A DNA stretch of 64,000 nt from Isoetes taiwanensis (GCA_021234155.1 JAJEKV010000095.1:3548621-3612620), one strand, 5' to 3'. Counted from the first letter of the stretch, positions 12,520-24,533 are shown. A program made the numbers and translations. Notes: a model not told the origin generated them from the letters alone.

Positions 12520-14587
12520 ATTTCTAGGTCTGTCCAGAAGAACTGTCAGGGGAGATTCCACATGTCTGAAACAAAGGATAAGTGCAAAAAGAAAATAGTC
12601 CACTGTTTTTTTCTATCCAAGATCCTTGACAAAATTTGTTTTCCAAAGATTGTACACAAGTTTATGAGAGAATACCTAGGGGAGGTTGGGGAGTTGATTA
12701 TGGATAATACCATGTTCTCATGGAGATACACAGAAGATCTAAAAGAGCTATGCTATAAGCCTTACTACATCTTTGTACAAGACACTGAGAATATTTGCCC
12801 GTGTAGGAATCCAAACTTAAAGAGCTTTATAGATAGCAGCATTGGACACATCAGATGTACAAATGTTGGGATAGTTAAAAGCAGGTCCCTCCGTGGTTTA
12901 TTCAGGAAAGGATTGAGTCACATCCCTGATAGGTGTTTGAATTGGAGGGACATGAAAGCAGAAATATGTAAGACATGTGATAAAATTTTTGAACTACATA
13001 AATATGAGTTCCCCGCGATATAAAGGATATTGATATTCAGAGTATAAAAGCGGGAATAATGGAACAAGTAGGGTGGGAGATTGATGAAAAACAACAAGAA
13101 GAGCCCCTTAAAAAGTTCCCACTTAGTGACATGGCAGTCATTAAGAATCTTGAGTGGCTAACTACTAATTTCTACATCTCGGGTGTGGATAAAGCATCCA
13201 ACAATCCATCCTTCATCTGCCCCAAGCATATTAGGGAAATGGCACATAAAAGATTGGATAGCATTGATTTCCTACCAATTGGATCTGAAACGGACCAACT
13301 TTACAGTGAGATTCAAAAAGGAATACAAGATTGTATTGGAAATATTACTTTTGAATCAGAGAAGCTATCCTACCTCCTAGGCCTTTTTAAGGCCCATAAA
13401 AATGACTATCGGTGGATTACCAATGCACACAATACATTATACACTGAGATTGCTGAAAATATTACCGTGGTTTTAGATTCCATAATGGAGTTATGGCCTG
13501 AAATATCAAAAGACTTGTGTGCTAATATTGGTACTTTGCTGCCAGGAAGGTTAAACCTTTGTTGGATGGTTAAATCCATTTATGATATTACCTTGAATTT
13601 ACCTTGCAAGATTGAGAATCTGTTTGTAGCAGATATTACAAAATGTTATGAAAGCATTCCAATATATGGGGACAAAGGCATATGTCTAGTCTCGGAATAT
13701 GTGGCTAATGCAGCATGGAACCACATGAAGGGCAAAAGCAAAAAGTATGAACTATGGATAAAAAAATCCAGCAATGGAAAATTGACTGCTAAGTGGTTTA
13801 AAACCGCACCTCAGGGTAGATGTTGGTCTAGGATGACCCAAAAAAGATTTATACAGACTAATTCTTGGCTGTTAACTAATTGCCATATAAAACTTGGAAA
13901 AAATGTGTGGAAGCAGGTCTGTGGCATTCCAATGGGTTTTTCTTGTAGTCCTGACTGGTGCAACATATATTTAGCTTGGTTTGAGCTTAGCTTCATAAAG
14001 GATCTTGCAAAACAAGGAAGATTTGAGGAAATAAAGCTTTTTAAGTACGTCTTTAGGTACATGGATGATTTGTTGGCAATAAACTGCCCAATATTAAGAA
14101 ATTCTTAACCAAATGGACTATTGATGGAGAGCAAGAATTGCAGATCTATGACATGCAGGTCTTGGGTATCAAGGAAGAAACGGTATACTCTGAATATGCA
14201 CCAGGTGCCATGTTTGGAAGCAAAGCCAATTTTTTAAACATGACAATACAGGTTTTTAACAAAGCAATGGGTATTTTCCAGACTACTAAGTATGATAAGA
14301 GAGAGACTTTACCTTTCAAAGCAATGAAGTTTGTACATGCGTGCAGCTGTAGGCCATACTTCCAAGCCAGAAATGTCATCTTATCTCAAGTGATGCCATT
14401 TATGTATGTAAATACATGTCCAATAAATGCTGCGAAGGACATCAAGGAGCTTATGAACAATTTTGTCACAAATGGGTTTGATAAACCTGGCACAAAAAGG
14501 CGAGTGTGTAAATATATCAAGAATGGAGAATTTCCTGGTCTGAAATATGACACTAGCACTTTGTTGCAACTCATTATGGACTACTGA
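12520..14587 (+). pseudogene. Penelope-like reverse transcriptase, unit 2 copy
   Basis: Better preserved than unit 1. Open pieces are 12520-13023, 13059-14108 and about 14110-14587, together about 680 codons. Features in order: Cys/His cluster (CPCRN, GHIRC, CKTC) near 12796-12990, FKAHKNDYRW near 13388, ADITKCYESIP near 13627, GIPMGFSCSPDWCNIYLAWF near 13921, YMDD at 14058-14069, then FLNMTIQVF and a basic C-terminal stretch ending LLQLIMDY. This motif set matches the Penelope-like type rather than LINE, LTR or group II RTs; motif A also recalls telomerase. Lesions: a break at 13010-13025 and one just after YMDD (stop at 14106-14108), shared with unit 1. No endonuclease domain is visible in the unit. 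Confidence 0.87.
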
Positions 14588-14668
14588 AGGTATGTTCTCA
14601 AAGTTGCATCTTAAGATCAATGCATAGATTTCCTTTGGGTAAATATAATAAACTATAGGGTTATAGTA

Positions 14669-14696
14669 GTACCCCTACTGTAACAAGTAGGGGTAC
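14669..14696. other. Perfect 11-bp hairpin in RT 3' UTR (unit 2)
   Basis: Identical to the unit 1 hairpin: GTACCCCTACT, loop GTAACA, AGTAGGGGTAC, starting 81 bp after the RT stop. Confidence 0.7.
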
Positions 14697-15175
14697 ACCC
14701 ATCCTATTAGTTACAGTTTTATCATAAGATGCAGGGGTCTAATATAATCCTACGGTTGGAGGTAGGGTTTTTTTTATGTTAGTAACAACATGGAAATAAG
14801 GCAAGGTTGAATAAATGCGTCTGGCATGCACGTACAACACATTAAAGGACTTTTAACTCTTAGTATAACAAATGGAGCAGTTAACCGTAATGCCGTGGTG
14901 CTGTACTCAGATTATATTTAGAAAAGCGATTTATGGGCTTGCATGGATCTAATACTAAAGGTATGAGATATTTTTCTAGGAAGGAATCCCAAGTGGCTGG
15001 GAGGAAGTAGCAGACATATACATGGTGGCATGTATATGCAATGGTGAAAGTGTAATGATAGATAAATGCAAATCTTAACCATTGGAAATAGAAGAGCAGC
15101 ATAAATTAAAGAATAACTTTAGGGCTCCGGTGGTGTGAGTAAGCTAGAAGACCTGTTGATTTCGAAGCCGTACAG

Positions 15176-15373
15176 ATGGATAGGAGAGGTGGAGGCAGAA
15201 GTTTTGAATCTAAACGTGGATTTAGTGAAGGAAATGATAGTTATGGAGCAAACAAAAGGGGATACTTCAACAGAAGACAAACTGGATACCATGGGGGATC
15301 TGCAAATGCTGAGAAGTTCGTCCCAGAGACGCAATTCGATGAAAATATGGACTCTGATAATGAAGATTTTCAG
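15176..15373 (+). CDS. ORF1 exon 1 for unit 3 (partner exon missing)
   Basis: Same 66 codons as 5578-5775, ending at CAG|GTATGC. Its exon 2 is not present downstream, because the array breaks at about 17552 inside the intron. This copy therefore cannot make the full ORF1. Confidence 0.55.
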
Positions 15374-17552
15374 GTATGCATATCTTATGTAATATGGGTC
15401 TGAGATAAAATGATTCCAGATTGAAGAAAATATGTTGGTCATGATCTAGTAATGCATCAACAGGTTTTTTCTAGTGGTAAAATGCTGAGAGATAGCGTAA
15501 TATATATTTGGTTGTTTGCCAAAACTATTCTGAATAGCAAATTAACATGTGGCCGTATTGCATATGCCAATGGTGGCACAATATAATGATTCTGACCCGA
15601 TCAAGACAGTGGTTATAGCGGTAAATATAAGGGAGAATAATTTCTATTCTTAAAGTATGGCATGTCTGCCATTTTGAAAAGCACATAAATGTATGGCCTG
15701 ATATCATATGCCTAAGTTGGCATACATGTTGGAGAAGTTCTGGCCCTGCCAAGACAGTGATTAAAATGCTAGGAAGAAGGGGGAATATATTTTGTATTCT
15801 TAGATTAACGCCTTGTTATCTTCTTATAGTAGGACACAATGATACCTCGATGGTTAATTACGGACACATCCTAAAAGCCTTGCGCTTAGTTCGTATTGTG
15901 CTCTGTGTTTGAGAGCAATGTAATTTTCAGATTTGTACTCTATTTTCAAGAGGGAAATGATCATATATATCTGCATAAGAGGTCCTGGAAATGCATCCTG
16001 ATGGTAATAAGGATGTCATTTCTTGATTGACAAATCTTTTTTGTTTGATGTTTGCTGTTTTATGATGCTTTTACTAATCAAGAGCAAAGGGTACAATGGG
16101 TGAAGGGCGAAGAGCCCAGAATTACCCTAAGTACCTTTTGGCCCTTGTACCTTTACCGAGTCCATCGCTAATGTGTACTTGTTTGGCTGCAGGTACGTGG
16201 TATTCTGCTCCCATTGTGCCTTCCTTTGCTGTTATGGTGTGTTTTAGCAAAAACGACTGCATGGATCAAACAAAAAGGCTTTATGGAATGAAGTGCACAT
16301 TCAGGACTGTTTTCTTGCACAAAGGATGTACTTTAAGGCTACAAAATACCGTTCAGGAAGTTGCATTTCTGTTTATCTTCTATCGTTATAAATTTTGAAT
16401 GAAAACGATGTTTTAGGCATATGAAACATTTTTTACGCTATTTAGTAGGATAATATCTGCCGAGACTATATATATATGTCGGAGATCTACAAAAAAAATG
16501 TGTACTTTTGACATCAAAATTAAGTCTATACAGTAGCAATTTTTCAAATTTTAGAAGATGGTGGAACTAAAGTAATATTTTATGGCTTCTTTTTGTGACA
16601 TGTTATCTTGCTTAAAAAATCTGAGATAATGATGTAAAAGGGTTGAAATCTAAGTTAATGATATATAGCTGTCTAGCACATGGGAACAGTGGTGAATATA
16701 CATGAGTTTTCCAGAAAAGCACCGTGAACATGTTCTTGCACTCATATTGAATTGAATGCTAAAAACAGGTTATGAAGCATGTTACGAAACATTTTTCTTA
16801 GTGCTGTTCAATATGAGAATAGGATGGACATTAAGCCTAAGAGTGTATGGTCCCAAATAGATGTAATGACTTGGTTTCGGGCATATGAAGCTTGGAAAAA
16901 ATAGGCACACTTACCGTGCATAGGTGCATAGGACAAATGACCAGAAAAATTAATCCGAGTGCAAATGACTATATCTCTAGCACATAAGGGAAGGAAATTT
17001 AAGGATACAATCTCATAGTGGACCCTATGAATGTAAAGGTAGTAAGATCCTTTTCTAGTCCATAACGAAAGGGGAATAGATTTATATGATGCAGTAGGGA
17101 CTTAAAACAGATCTTTATTAGGGGAAAAAAAAAGTGCCTAATAAAGACTGTTGTGCATGTGGTAGACATGCATGTAAAAGATGCACATGCAAGTGCATGT
17201 AGTAATGTCTAAACGTTCGTGTATGGAACATGTAAAAGATGCACATGCAAGTGCTGGCAGTAATGTCAAAAGGTTGGTTTATGGAACATGTGCAGTAAAT
17301 GATACGAGTTAGAAAAGGAACCAAAATGTTTAATGGTTAGAAACTCTGACCATAGAACAGAACATAATGTAGGAAAGGTCTATAAAAGACTAAAGTACTG
17401 GAATTTTTTACGATGTTTGGATGCACCGTCTTTTGGTCTGCTCGGTCAAATGTACGGAATGATAAGGCTACTGAGGGATTGACTGATGTAGCTTGAACTG
17501 CTAGTAGGGTTGTTGCCTGTACTAGTTGTTTCCGGGTTTTTTTTTTTTTTTT
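15374..17552 (+). other. Truncated ORF1 intron of unit 3
   Basis: Colinear with 5776-7930 and, from 16767, with 1-790. Similarity ends in a run of about 17 T at 17537-17553, where unit 1 has only eight T followed by AGAAATTTC. Confidence 0.75.
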
Positions 17553-17732
17553 AAGGGCTGGTTTAAAGACGAGGTTGATAAATAAGCCGCTTGAGTTTCC
17601 TGAACCAGAAGCCATTTTTCTAGTCCACATAACAGCCTTGAGCTCTTTCACCAAGTTTCGACTATTTGCCGCAACGTAAAGATCGGCCAAGCTATTTTCA
17701 ACCATCAATATTTGCCACGTGGATGGTCGCAA
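17553..17732 (-). pseudogene. PPR C-terminal (E-motif-like) fragment with oligo(A)
   Basis: On the minus strand the reading SLADLYVAANSRNLVKELK, then VMWTRKM and GSGNSSG, resembles the end of plant PPR proteins (the E motif, typically L.N.YAAAG...V). The reading then runs into the poly(T) of the plus strand, that is, poly(A) on its own strand. This would fit a retroposed 3' fragment of a PPR mRNA inserted into the array intron. Similarity is by eye only. Confidence 0.35.
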
Positions 17733-18614
17733 TCATGATTGTTGCAGAATATGGAGTAAAATGCAGACCACAAGTCCACAATATTAAGAATCATTGACAT
17801 GTGTCATGATTGTACTGGCATAGAGGGTTGAAAAAGCCTTGCCGGTCTTTACATTACTCAAAAATCAACATCCCTTCCATGGAATCCAAAGATGACTTAG
17901 ATGCTACTAATGCCTACTCGCCATACCTAAGCCTTGCAAAACACTTTTTGTGCGAAGCTAGAAATTATCGACATACACCCAACAAATACTCAGAAAATTA
18001 AAAAGCTGAAAAAATAGCAACTTATAAGTCCTATGTAAGGAAAAACATTGCCTCGCGGGCCCCAACATCAAGTTAATCAAGATTGTTGATTGAATGGCAT
18101 CAAGTCCAACGGCTCCATGTGGCAGAGCTTCTTCTAAGGAAAGTGAACTTTGAAAGCATATATAAGGTGACATCTAGGGCAATAGATCTTGCATAAATGT
18201 TACAAGTCATACCCATTTCTTATCTTCCCTTTTTTTTTCCATTTTTTTAGCACATCAACTCTACAACATTTCTTGCAATTTTAGTCTATCCACATAATAC
18301 TTCCACATGAGCAAAATCTGATGTGGCTTAGGCCTTAGACGCCAGATTCCTATTTTTTCAAATTCACAGACGAAACTAAAAACATAGACAATGGAGAAAC
18401 GAAAAAATCCAGTGGTCTAGAAAAAGAACTAAGGAGAGGTGCTCTAGCAGAAGCCAAAACTTCAGTGCTCAATCTTGGTCAGTTTGCATTTAGTCAGTGA
18501 ACTTGTTTTTCTAGCTATTTTTCTACTTTTTTGTATTTTTATCTTGTTTCCATTCTCATCTAACCTATGATTGTTTGCATGCTTTTCCTTGATGTTTACA
18601 ACAAGGGAATGGGC
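17733..18614. other. Intergenic, no gene supported
   Basis: AT-rich. Short open frames at 17810-18001 (plus) and 17958-18173 (minus) have no recognisable motif. Confidence 0.5.
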
Positions 18615-18860
18615 ATTTAGCGACGCGGGTTGCGACGCGTTTGTCATGCCAGCTGGCCTGTCGGCGATGTCACGTCCCAGACGATGTGATGTCGCAATAC
18701 CATATATGCCATGTGTCAGTGCTTTGGGGCCACGTGGTGCCAACGGGTGCGTAACGTATTTAGTGACTGTTCACTCGGCGTTGCACAGATGTCGCAAAAA
18801 CGTTACGTGGCCAGACATCGCACAGGCGTGACACAGACGTCGCTATCGATGTCGCTAATT
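18615..18860. mobile_element. MITE-like GC-rich element with GCGAC subterminal repeats
   Basis: The ends ATTTAGCGAC (18615-18624) and GTCGCTAATT (18851-18860) are inverted with one mismatch. Inside, GCGAC/GTCGC recurs many times in both orientations, a layout typical of transposase-binding subterminal repeats in plant DNA transposons. It is clearly more GC-rich than its surroundings. No clear target duplication is visible. Confidence 0.45.
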
Positions 18861-21800
18861 GATAATTTTGTTGTTGTGGGTTCCTTGTAATTTGTTAACT
18901 TGATGAAATTTGTTCAAATTGAATGGCAAGGTTTTCTTTAATGTCTGCAAATATGCCTCAAGCATTGGGCGATTTGCTTGGCTTCCTTTACTTGAGAGCT
19001 TGGTCAAAAGGTATCTCCACCTGTCGCTAAGGCCTAATAATCATCTACTTTTCTTTCAAGCAGCTTTGGCGATAGGATGTCCAAGCTCTGCCAAGATTTA
19101 GACTTAGATTTATGAGGGGACATTGCATATTCAGAACATAATAGTTGTTCATATTTAGTTAGAATCCGCACCAAAGTAAAAGGGAGGTTCAAGGGAATTT
19201 GATTTGGGCGTATAAACCACATCTAAAACAATAGATCATACCCCTAAAATAATTGAATGGGTGTGATAAAAAGGGGGAAAAAATCCAGTAGAAAAAAATA
19301 GCACGTTATTCTGCTAGTTGTATCAGTCAAAGCATTTTTATTAAGACATTGAATTATTTTGGTAGAGGTTCCAGTCCTAGTATTTCATATTCCATCTTAG
19401 GTGCAACCATATGTCATATTTCAGAATCATAGGTGCCCCCAATCATAAATTACCTTAAGGCGATGATATATGATATGGATCCTCTATAACATGCCTATAT
19501 GAACTATTTCAGAAGCTGTGCATTTTAATAATTAATATAACTTCTGAATGCATTTCAAAAACAAATTATTGTAGGCAATTGATCTAGAAATGGAACTAAA
19601 TTATGAGTTGGCCTGCTAATGTTTACTCTAATCCTATGGATAAATTCTTAATTGCTAAAAGCTGTAGAAATTTTCAATCTTTTTAGTAAAGTACATTCTT
19701 TTAATGGCAATCCATTCTCAATTTCTTTGAGGACGAAGATTTTCTTGAAGTTCATAATGCACAAAGAATCTGTTTTACAAATAACTTCATTCTGCTCTTA
19801 GTTTTCCGCAATGAGTCCCAAACAAAGTAACATTTCTTAACATCATGAAACATTATGATCTTGAATTATATGCATTCAAATGAAGCTTCTGATCAAAATC
19901 CAGTTATCATGATCACGAATTTTACATAGGTGTCTCTAAGTTGCGTTCTTTGCATATCTGTTGCTCTACTCTCAGTCTTTTATTCATTCTCACTTTCAAC
20001 CTTAGATATAAGAGATCCTAGTCTTCTATTAAGAGCATGCTAGGGTGTACCACTTTTGGCACCTTTCAAAGTACATACTCTCAATACTTAACAACTGAGT
20101 ACTTTTCTGTTTTTTCTTTTCATCATAATCAATTCAAAAATTGGAAATACAAATAAAAACACATTAGTGCTCAACTTAATATGAAGACATTAATGTTGAA
20201 ATTAAGAAATACTATATCCACATTTGACCTCCATATTCAATAAGACCTTATCAAGTCCTCAAACTAGCCAGATTTTGAGTACTTTTCTGGGTACTTTCCA
20301 GGCCCCCAATAGATACAAAAATAGGCACACCCTAACATGCTCTCACCATACTCTATAACAAAGTCCTTATTCAACAAAGGCTTAAGTTTGTCATTCCAAT
20401 GAGCAAATATTACAGATTGTAGTAATACTTGAAACCAAAATAGCAAAATACGATCAGACATGAGGACATAAGTCTAAACCATTTCACTTTCATGAGAGAG
20501 AGCATACTTGTGACGTTCCCCTAGAGTATATGATATAAATACTTATATTTAGGGCCACATCATAAGTAAAAGTCTTGCCAATAGACTTAGGCCATGTCTA
20601 GCATGGGGAGACCAAGTTATTTTACAACTTAGGCGCCTCAAGGTATGAGACCTATTGTCCATGTGGACTCACTCTAGTGGTGCCATGGCACATGGATGCA
20701 TCCCATTAGTGCCAAGTGGGCCAAACATATGAATCCTAACCTATTTAAGTCCAAACCCTAGACCGAACACACTTTTAGCCATCCTGAATCGCATCCAAAG
20801 TTTCAATTAGATGATTGTCTTCGACAGAACAAAGTGGGGCAACAACCTCAGGAGTACATAAGCATTAGCTTCGAGACACCTACTCTAAACTACCTGCAAA
20901 GAAATGGAGGCATCAGGGGTCGAAGGCAACAACTCTGGAATGGGTATCTAGAGTAGATAAGTAGGTAATTCATCTGGTCGAAATATGCGAAGAATATGCT
21001 AGAATACTGGATATACTTGATACAATGAGGAAAATACAAGGACTTGAGCTAGAAGCCTTAAGATTGGTCTTGAACTAGAATTGTTCGACAAGAATGAGGC
21101 ACCTCTAGATATATCTAGACCACAGTCAACTTCACGCCACTGCAAAGGATGAGATTGCGTCAAGTTCAGTCCATGTATATAGGTTCTAAAATGTTCTAGA
21201 ATCTCCTAGAAACAAGTATATGAAGTTTTAACTTTTAAAGAATAGAATTAGCAAACTACATGTTTAGACAATAAACCTAAAGCTACTAAATACTATCAAT
21301 GGTTTTGAGCTCCTTTGCAGACCTAACAATAAATAATGAAAAACAATACCAGTACCTCACATGGCTAGTTTTGTTGTGTTGGTCTGCAAGAGACAAAAAT
21401 AGATAGGTACTAGCATATACCTATAATAGCCATAAAATTTCATGATTAAACTTGCACTTCGATATTGGAAAGAATAGCTAGATTTGGAAACAATGTTATG
21501 GAGCTCGAGAGAAGAGCTCTCCCCTGCAAACATTTGACAAGGTGCTCTAGCCCTTGAGGTTGTTGCTGGATCCCAATAAATTGAGCAAAAAATCTTAAAA
21601 TGGTGGCAAAAAGAATAATAGAAGGAGAGATTTGATGAAGTTATGGGCCCAATAGCTCATCGTTTCTATTGGAGTTGGACTTAGTGAGGTGATTGTGGAA
21701 CCATGTTTTTGCTCAAAAGTTTAACTAAGAACGTGCATTTTTGTCATCTTTTTGTTGGGTAGTAGGTTACTTATTTATGAACAATATATAACAGGTTGCT

Positions 21801-22540
21801 AGGAGGTTCCATAGGTTTCAGTGATGGGATGAACAGGCATTTTGGAGCCGCATCTATGAGCTGTGAATAATATCAGACATATGAAAAAGGCTCTAATAGA
21901 CATTCACTTCCCAAAGAATCAAGAATATGGCCATGTGGGCAGTTCTATGATCATTTTTAGGGTTAGCTCCTTCTCTTTGACACCTTGGCCAAGACAACTA
22001 CTCTGTATGGGACCTTGTGTGATTGCTTTAGGACCAACATTTATGAAAACAGACTCATCCTTCATGTGCCTGTACCATGTTTTTTAGCAAAAGATCTAAT
22101 TCATTCTTCTAGTTTCCATATTTGAGTTTAAATGATTGGCAAGCAATCTACAACCACAATAAGTTGACATAAATACATAGCATACAAAGCAAAATCATAG
22201 ACACCATACAACCGAGAATTTAAAAAGGCGTAAATGCATGAGCATGCAATATAGCTCTTCCCTATTTAGCCCAAGGATATTGATCATAATTGCACTAGAA
22301 AAGAGTTGGCTTACATGGCAAGTTTGATATTCTTAAAGCAGTACAACAGCATATACCAATTCATTATGAACACCAGCCTATAAATTATGCTTTTATAAAA
22401 AAAATGCCCCAGCAGACATGCATTTATTATGCCCTAACCATATGAAGCAGTAGTTTCAAAAGTCCAAGAAGCAGATATGGATAGTGGAATTTACATTATA
22501 GAGTAATAGGTACAGAAGCCATGGTTATAACAACTGTAAA
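18861..22540. other. Long AT-rich intergenic stretch, no gene supported
   Basis: I see only short chance frames. A TATTTAAGTCCAAACCCTAG stretch near 20741 and a change in base composition between about 20515 and 21200 could be part of an old LTR-type element, but I find no matching second copy in the window and no polyprotein. Confidence 0.4.
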
Positions 22541-22559
22541 TATAACTATCATAAGATTC

Positions 22560-23280
22560 TAGTACCTCCACTCCAATAGCTATACTCAATGCCAATTTCA
22601 CCTCCACTTGCTTTGACACGTTCTATCCTTACGATGCTAACATTTGATCAGGTTTCATGCTTTGTGGTCTACATATTGGAACTAGTTATTAACTCTTCCT
22701 CATTATCATATCTATGATCCATTGTTAGTGTTATGACACCTTCTATGCAATCCAATATGCAGAAAGAGTCCCCCACTGAAGCAACTGTAACAATCCATCT
22801 ATCGACCACCACAAATGTGACTTGATAGTCATTCTGGAAGTAAAAAAAGATAAACAGACAGGGATTACAAGAAGGACATTAAGACGAACAGAGGCCCAGA
22901 TTTAAAGAGGCTTAAAAAATAGCAAGAAATGCCTTACCATGTATTTGAAATTCTCTATCTGTCCTAACAAACCCAGCAACCAAAGCCCTAGGCAGAGCTG
23001 CTAGCCATTTATCCCTACTTAGATCGGGGGGAAAACAACCCAACACGTTATCCATTAAGTTTTCTTTTGTATAAACTTCTGTCGCATTACCATTGTGCCC
23101 ATCAAATATCTAGAATATTATGATAGGCAACCCAATATAATCATGTTAACTCTAACTGTAATGTTTCCAGTTGCTTCAGAAGACCATGCTAGCAAGAAAT
23201 GAAATGAAAAATAACCATGCAATGCATACCACAAACGCTCCAAATGTAGATGAAGGATTTCCAGGAATTCGTTCATAGGA
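22560..23280 (-). pseudogene. PP2C-type protein phosphatase relic (several exons)
   Basis: Read on the minus strand in exon order. Exon a ends at 23230 and encodes ERIPGNPSSTFGAFV. Exon b (23109-22938) encodes IFDGHNGNATEVYTKENL and, further on, AALPRALVAGFVRTDREFQ. Exon c (from 22833) encodes DYQVTFVVVDRWIVTVASVG, then DSFCILDCIEG and DHRYDNEEE. A further block near 22640-22565 reads ERVKASGGEIG. These are the DGHNG metal-binding, VASVGDS and DHR signatures of plant PP2C phosphatases, which remove phosphate from Ser/Thr. Splice sites such as CATG|GTAAGG and CTTCCAG are visible. A stop after exon c, a frame change before ERVKASGG and the missing N-terminus and C-terminal half make this a pseudogene fragment. 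Confidence 0.75.
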
Positions 23281-24533
23281 ATTGAGGATTGAACTTATAA
23301 AGCAAGAAATGCACAGTGGCAATGCAAAAGTTTAGAATGAAAAAACTTTCATACCTTAGGATTTCGGGAATTGTTGTGACTTCTGATCCCGGGCAGGTCG
23401 AGATGGAGGTGCGAGCTGGCCTCTCGTGGCAAAAACAAACAAAACCTCGAAAAGTATGGTCATGCGCATGCAAGTTGTGAAAGAGCATTATCTTATCTTA
23501 TTGAGATTTGAAAGAAATGTGAAATAAGTTTCTAAAGGCATGCCATAATAGCAGTGTTTCAAATAAAATTTAAAGCATGGCAAAACAAATCCAGTTTGTC
23601 ATGGACGAGAATCATGGTTTTTCTGGAACTAGCATGCTGCAAAGCGAACGCGTAAAACAACTTATTACCTGCAGCATTCGTTCATAGAAAAAACATTGAT
23701 CGTTCATATGGGATGTGCACTCTCTAGGAGTATCAGAAGGTGGTTGTCCTGTATTGCAAGAAAGGCTATTGATGCTGCAATAGCAGGTAAAATTTAGTAA
23801 AAATATGTCTGTACATAAAGTATTAGGCATTTGTAATGAATGGCATTGTAATTTTACTAGCCTGCATCCTCCATGAATCATCATGCTGCTTGCTCTGTGC
23901 AAGGTGAAGTAGAGCACTTATTTGAAAATTTCTTGTAGCAATTGCTACATGCATAGCTTGGGATTCCTTACAGACCTGAGATTGATTGATGGCATTGTTA
24001 AACTAGTTTGACCATCCATCTATATGCCCTAGGCATTCTAAGGAACTAAAGATGGACCCTTATCTTGGCATAAATCAGAATTACCACTTTCGTGTTTATC
24101 TGCATTCATCGGAACATAATGGCTGAGTGGAATCATCATATTCAAGCTTCATTCTTTGAGAAAAGCAAGAAGTGAAGGGAGGAAGCATAGGAAGATCAAG
24201 GTAGAAATGAAAATGGTCTGCTCTGTCCCATCTCCAGCACAGGTCAATGATTTGCTTTGCAGATGTTACAACTTTAAGGACTACCCCCCAATGGATGGCC
24301 TAGAAATTGAGGAAATGTTGCAAGGGAAGTTAGGCAAGCCTGCTAAAAATTAGAATGCCACAACTAATAGTGGTGTTTATCATAAAATTTGGCATTTTAA
24401 TTCACATGTGTGGCCCAAAATCCTCGCCATAAGTACTCCGAAACTCTAAATTTCATTCCCAACTCAATTTTTGGCTACCCTTGATCTATAGGAGATCTCC
24501 GAGAAATCCTCGTCAGTTCTTGCTTTGTTTGAT
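23281..24533. other. Intergenic, no gene supported
   Basis: Short frames only (for example 23612-23917 minus and 24156-24353 plus); none carries a motif I recognise. Some of it may be intron or upstream exons of the PP2C relic. Confidence 0.4.

Larger units (their letters stand above)
1..17552 (+). repeat. Head-to-tail tandem array of a ~7.1 kb RT-bearing unit
   Basis: The sequence at 1 (CAGGTTATGAAGCATGTTAC) recurs at 7148 and 16767 in the same orientation, and everything after it stays colinear. Unit 1 is 1-7147, unit 2 is 7148-16766, and unit 3 runs from 16767 to about 17552, where similarity stops at a poly(T) run. Unit 2 is longer because of a 2.65 kb insertion (9135-11786) and lacks about 200 bp present in unit 1 (5330-5534). 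In this phase each unit holds, in order, the end of intron 1, ORF1 exon 2, the RT, the 3' UTR, exon 1 of the next copy and most of its intron. Head-to-tail copies are typical of Penelope-like elements, but a locally duplicated gene would look the same. Confidence 0.93.

Noticed and set aside
1-17552. Telomerase (TERT) as the identity of the RT
   Set aside because: Motif A recalls TERT, but the KxHK-type block, the motif B wording and YMDD with the FLNMTI block fit Penelope-like RTs better, and there is no TERT T motif that I can see.
1-17552. Hammerhead ribozyme in the tandem units
   Set aside because: Known from some Penelope-like elements. By eye I found CTGATGT and CTGATGG but no CTGATGA...GAAA core in a foldable context.
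20515-21350. LTR or solo LTR
   Set aside because: Composition and a TATA-like stretch suggested it, but no second LTR, primer site or polyprotein is visible.
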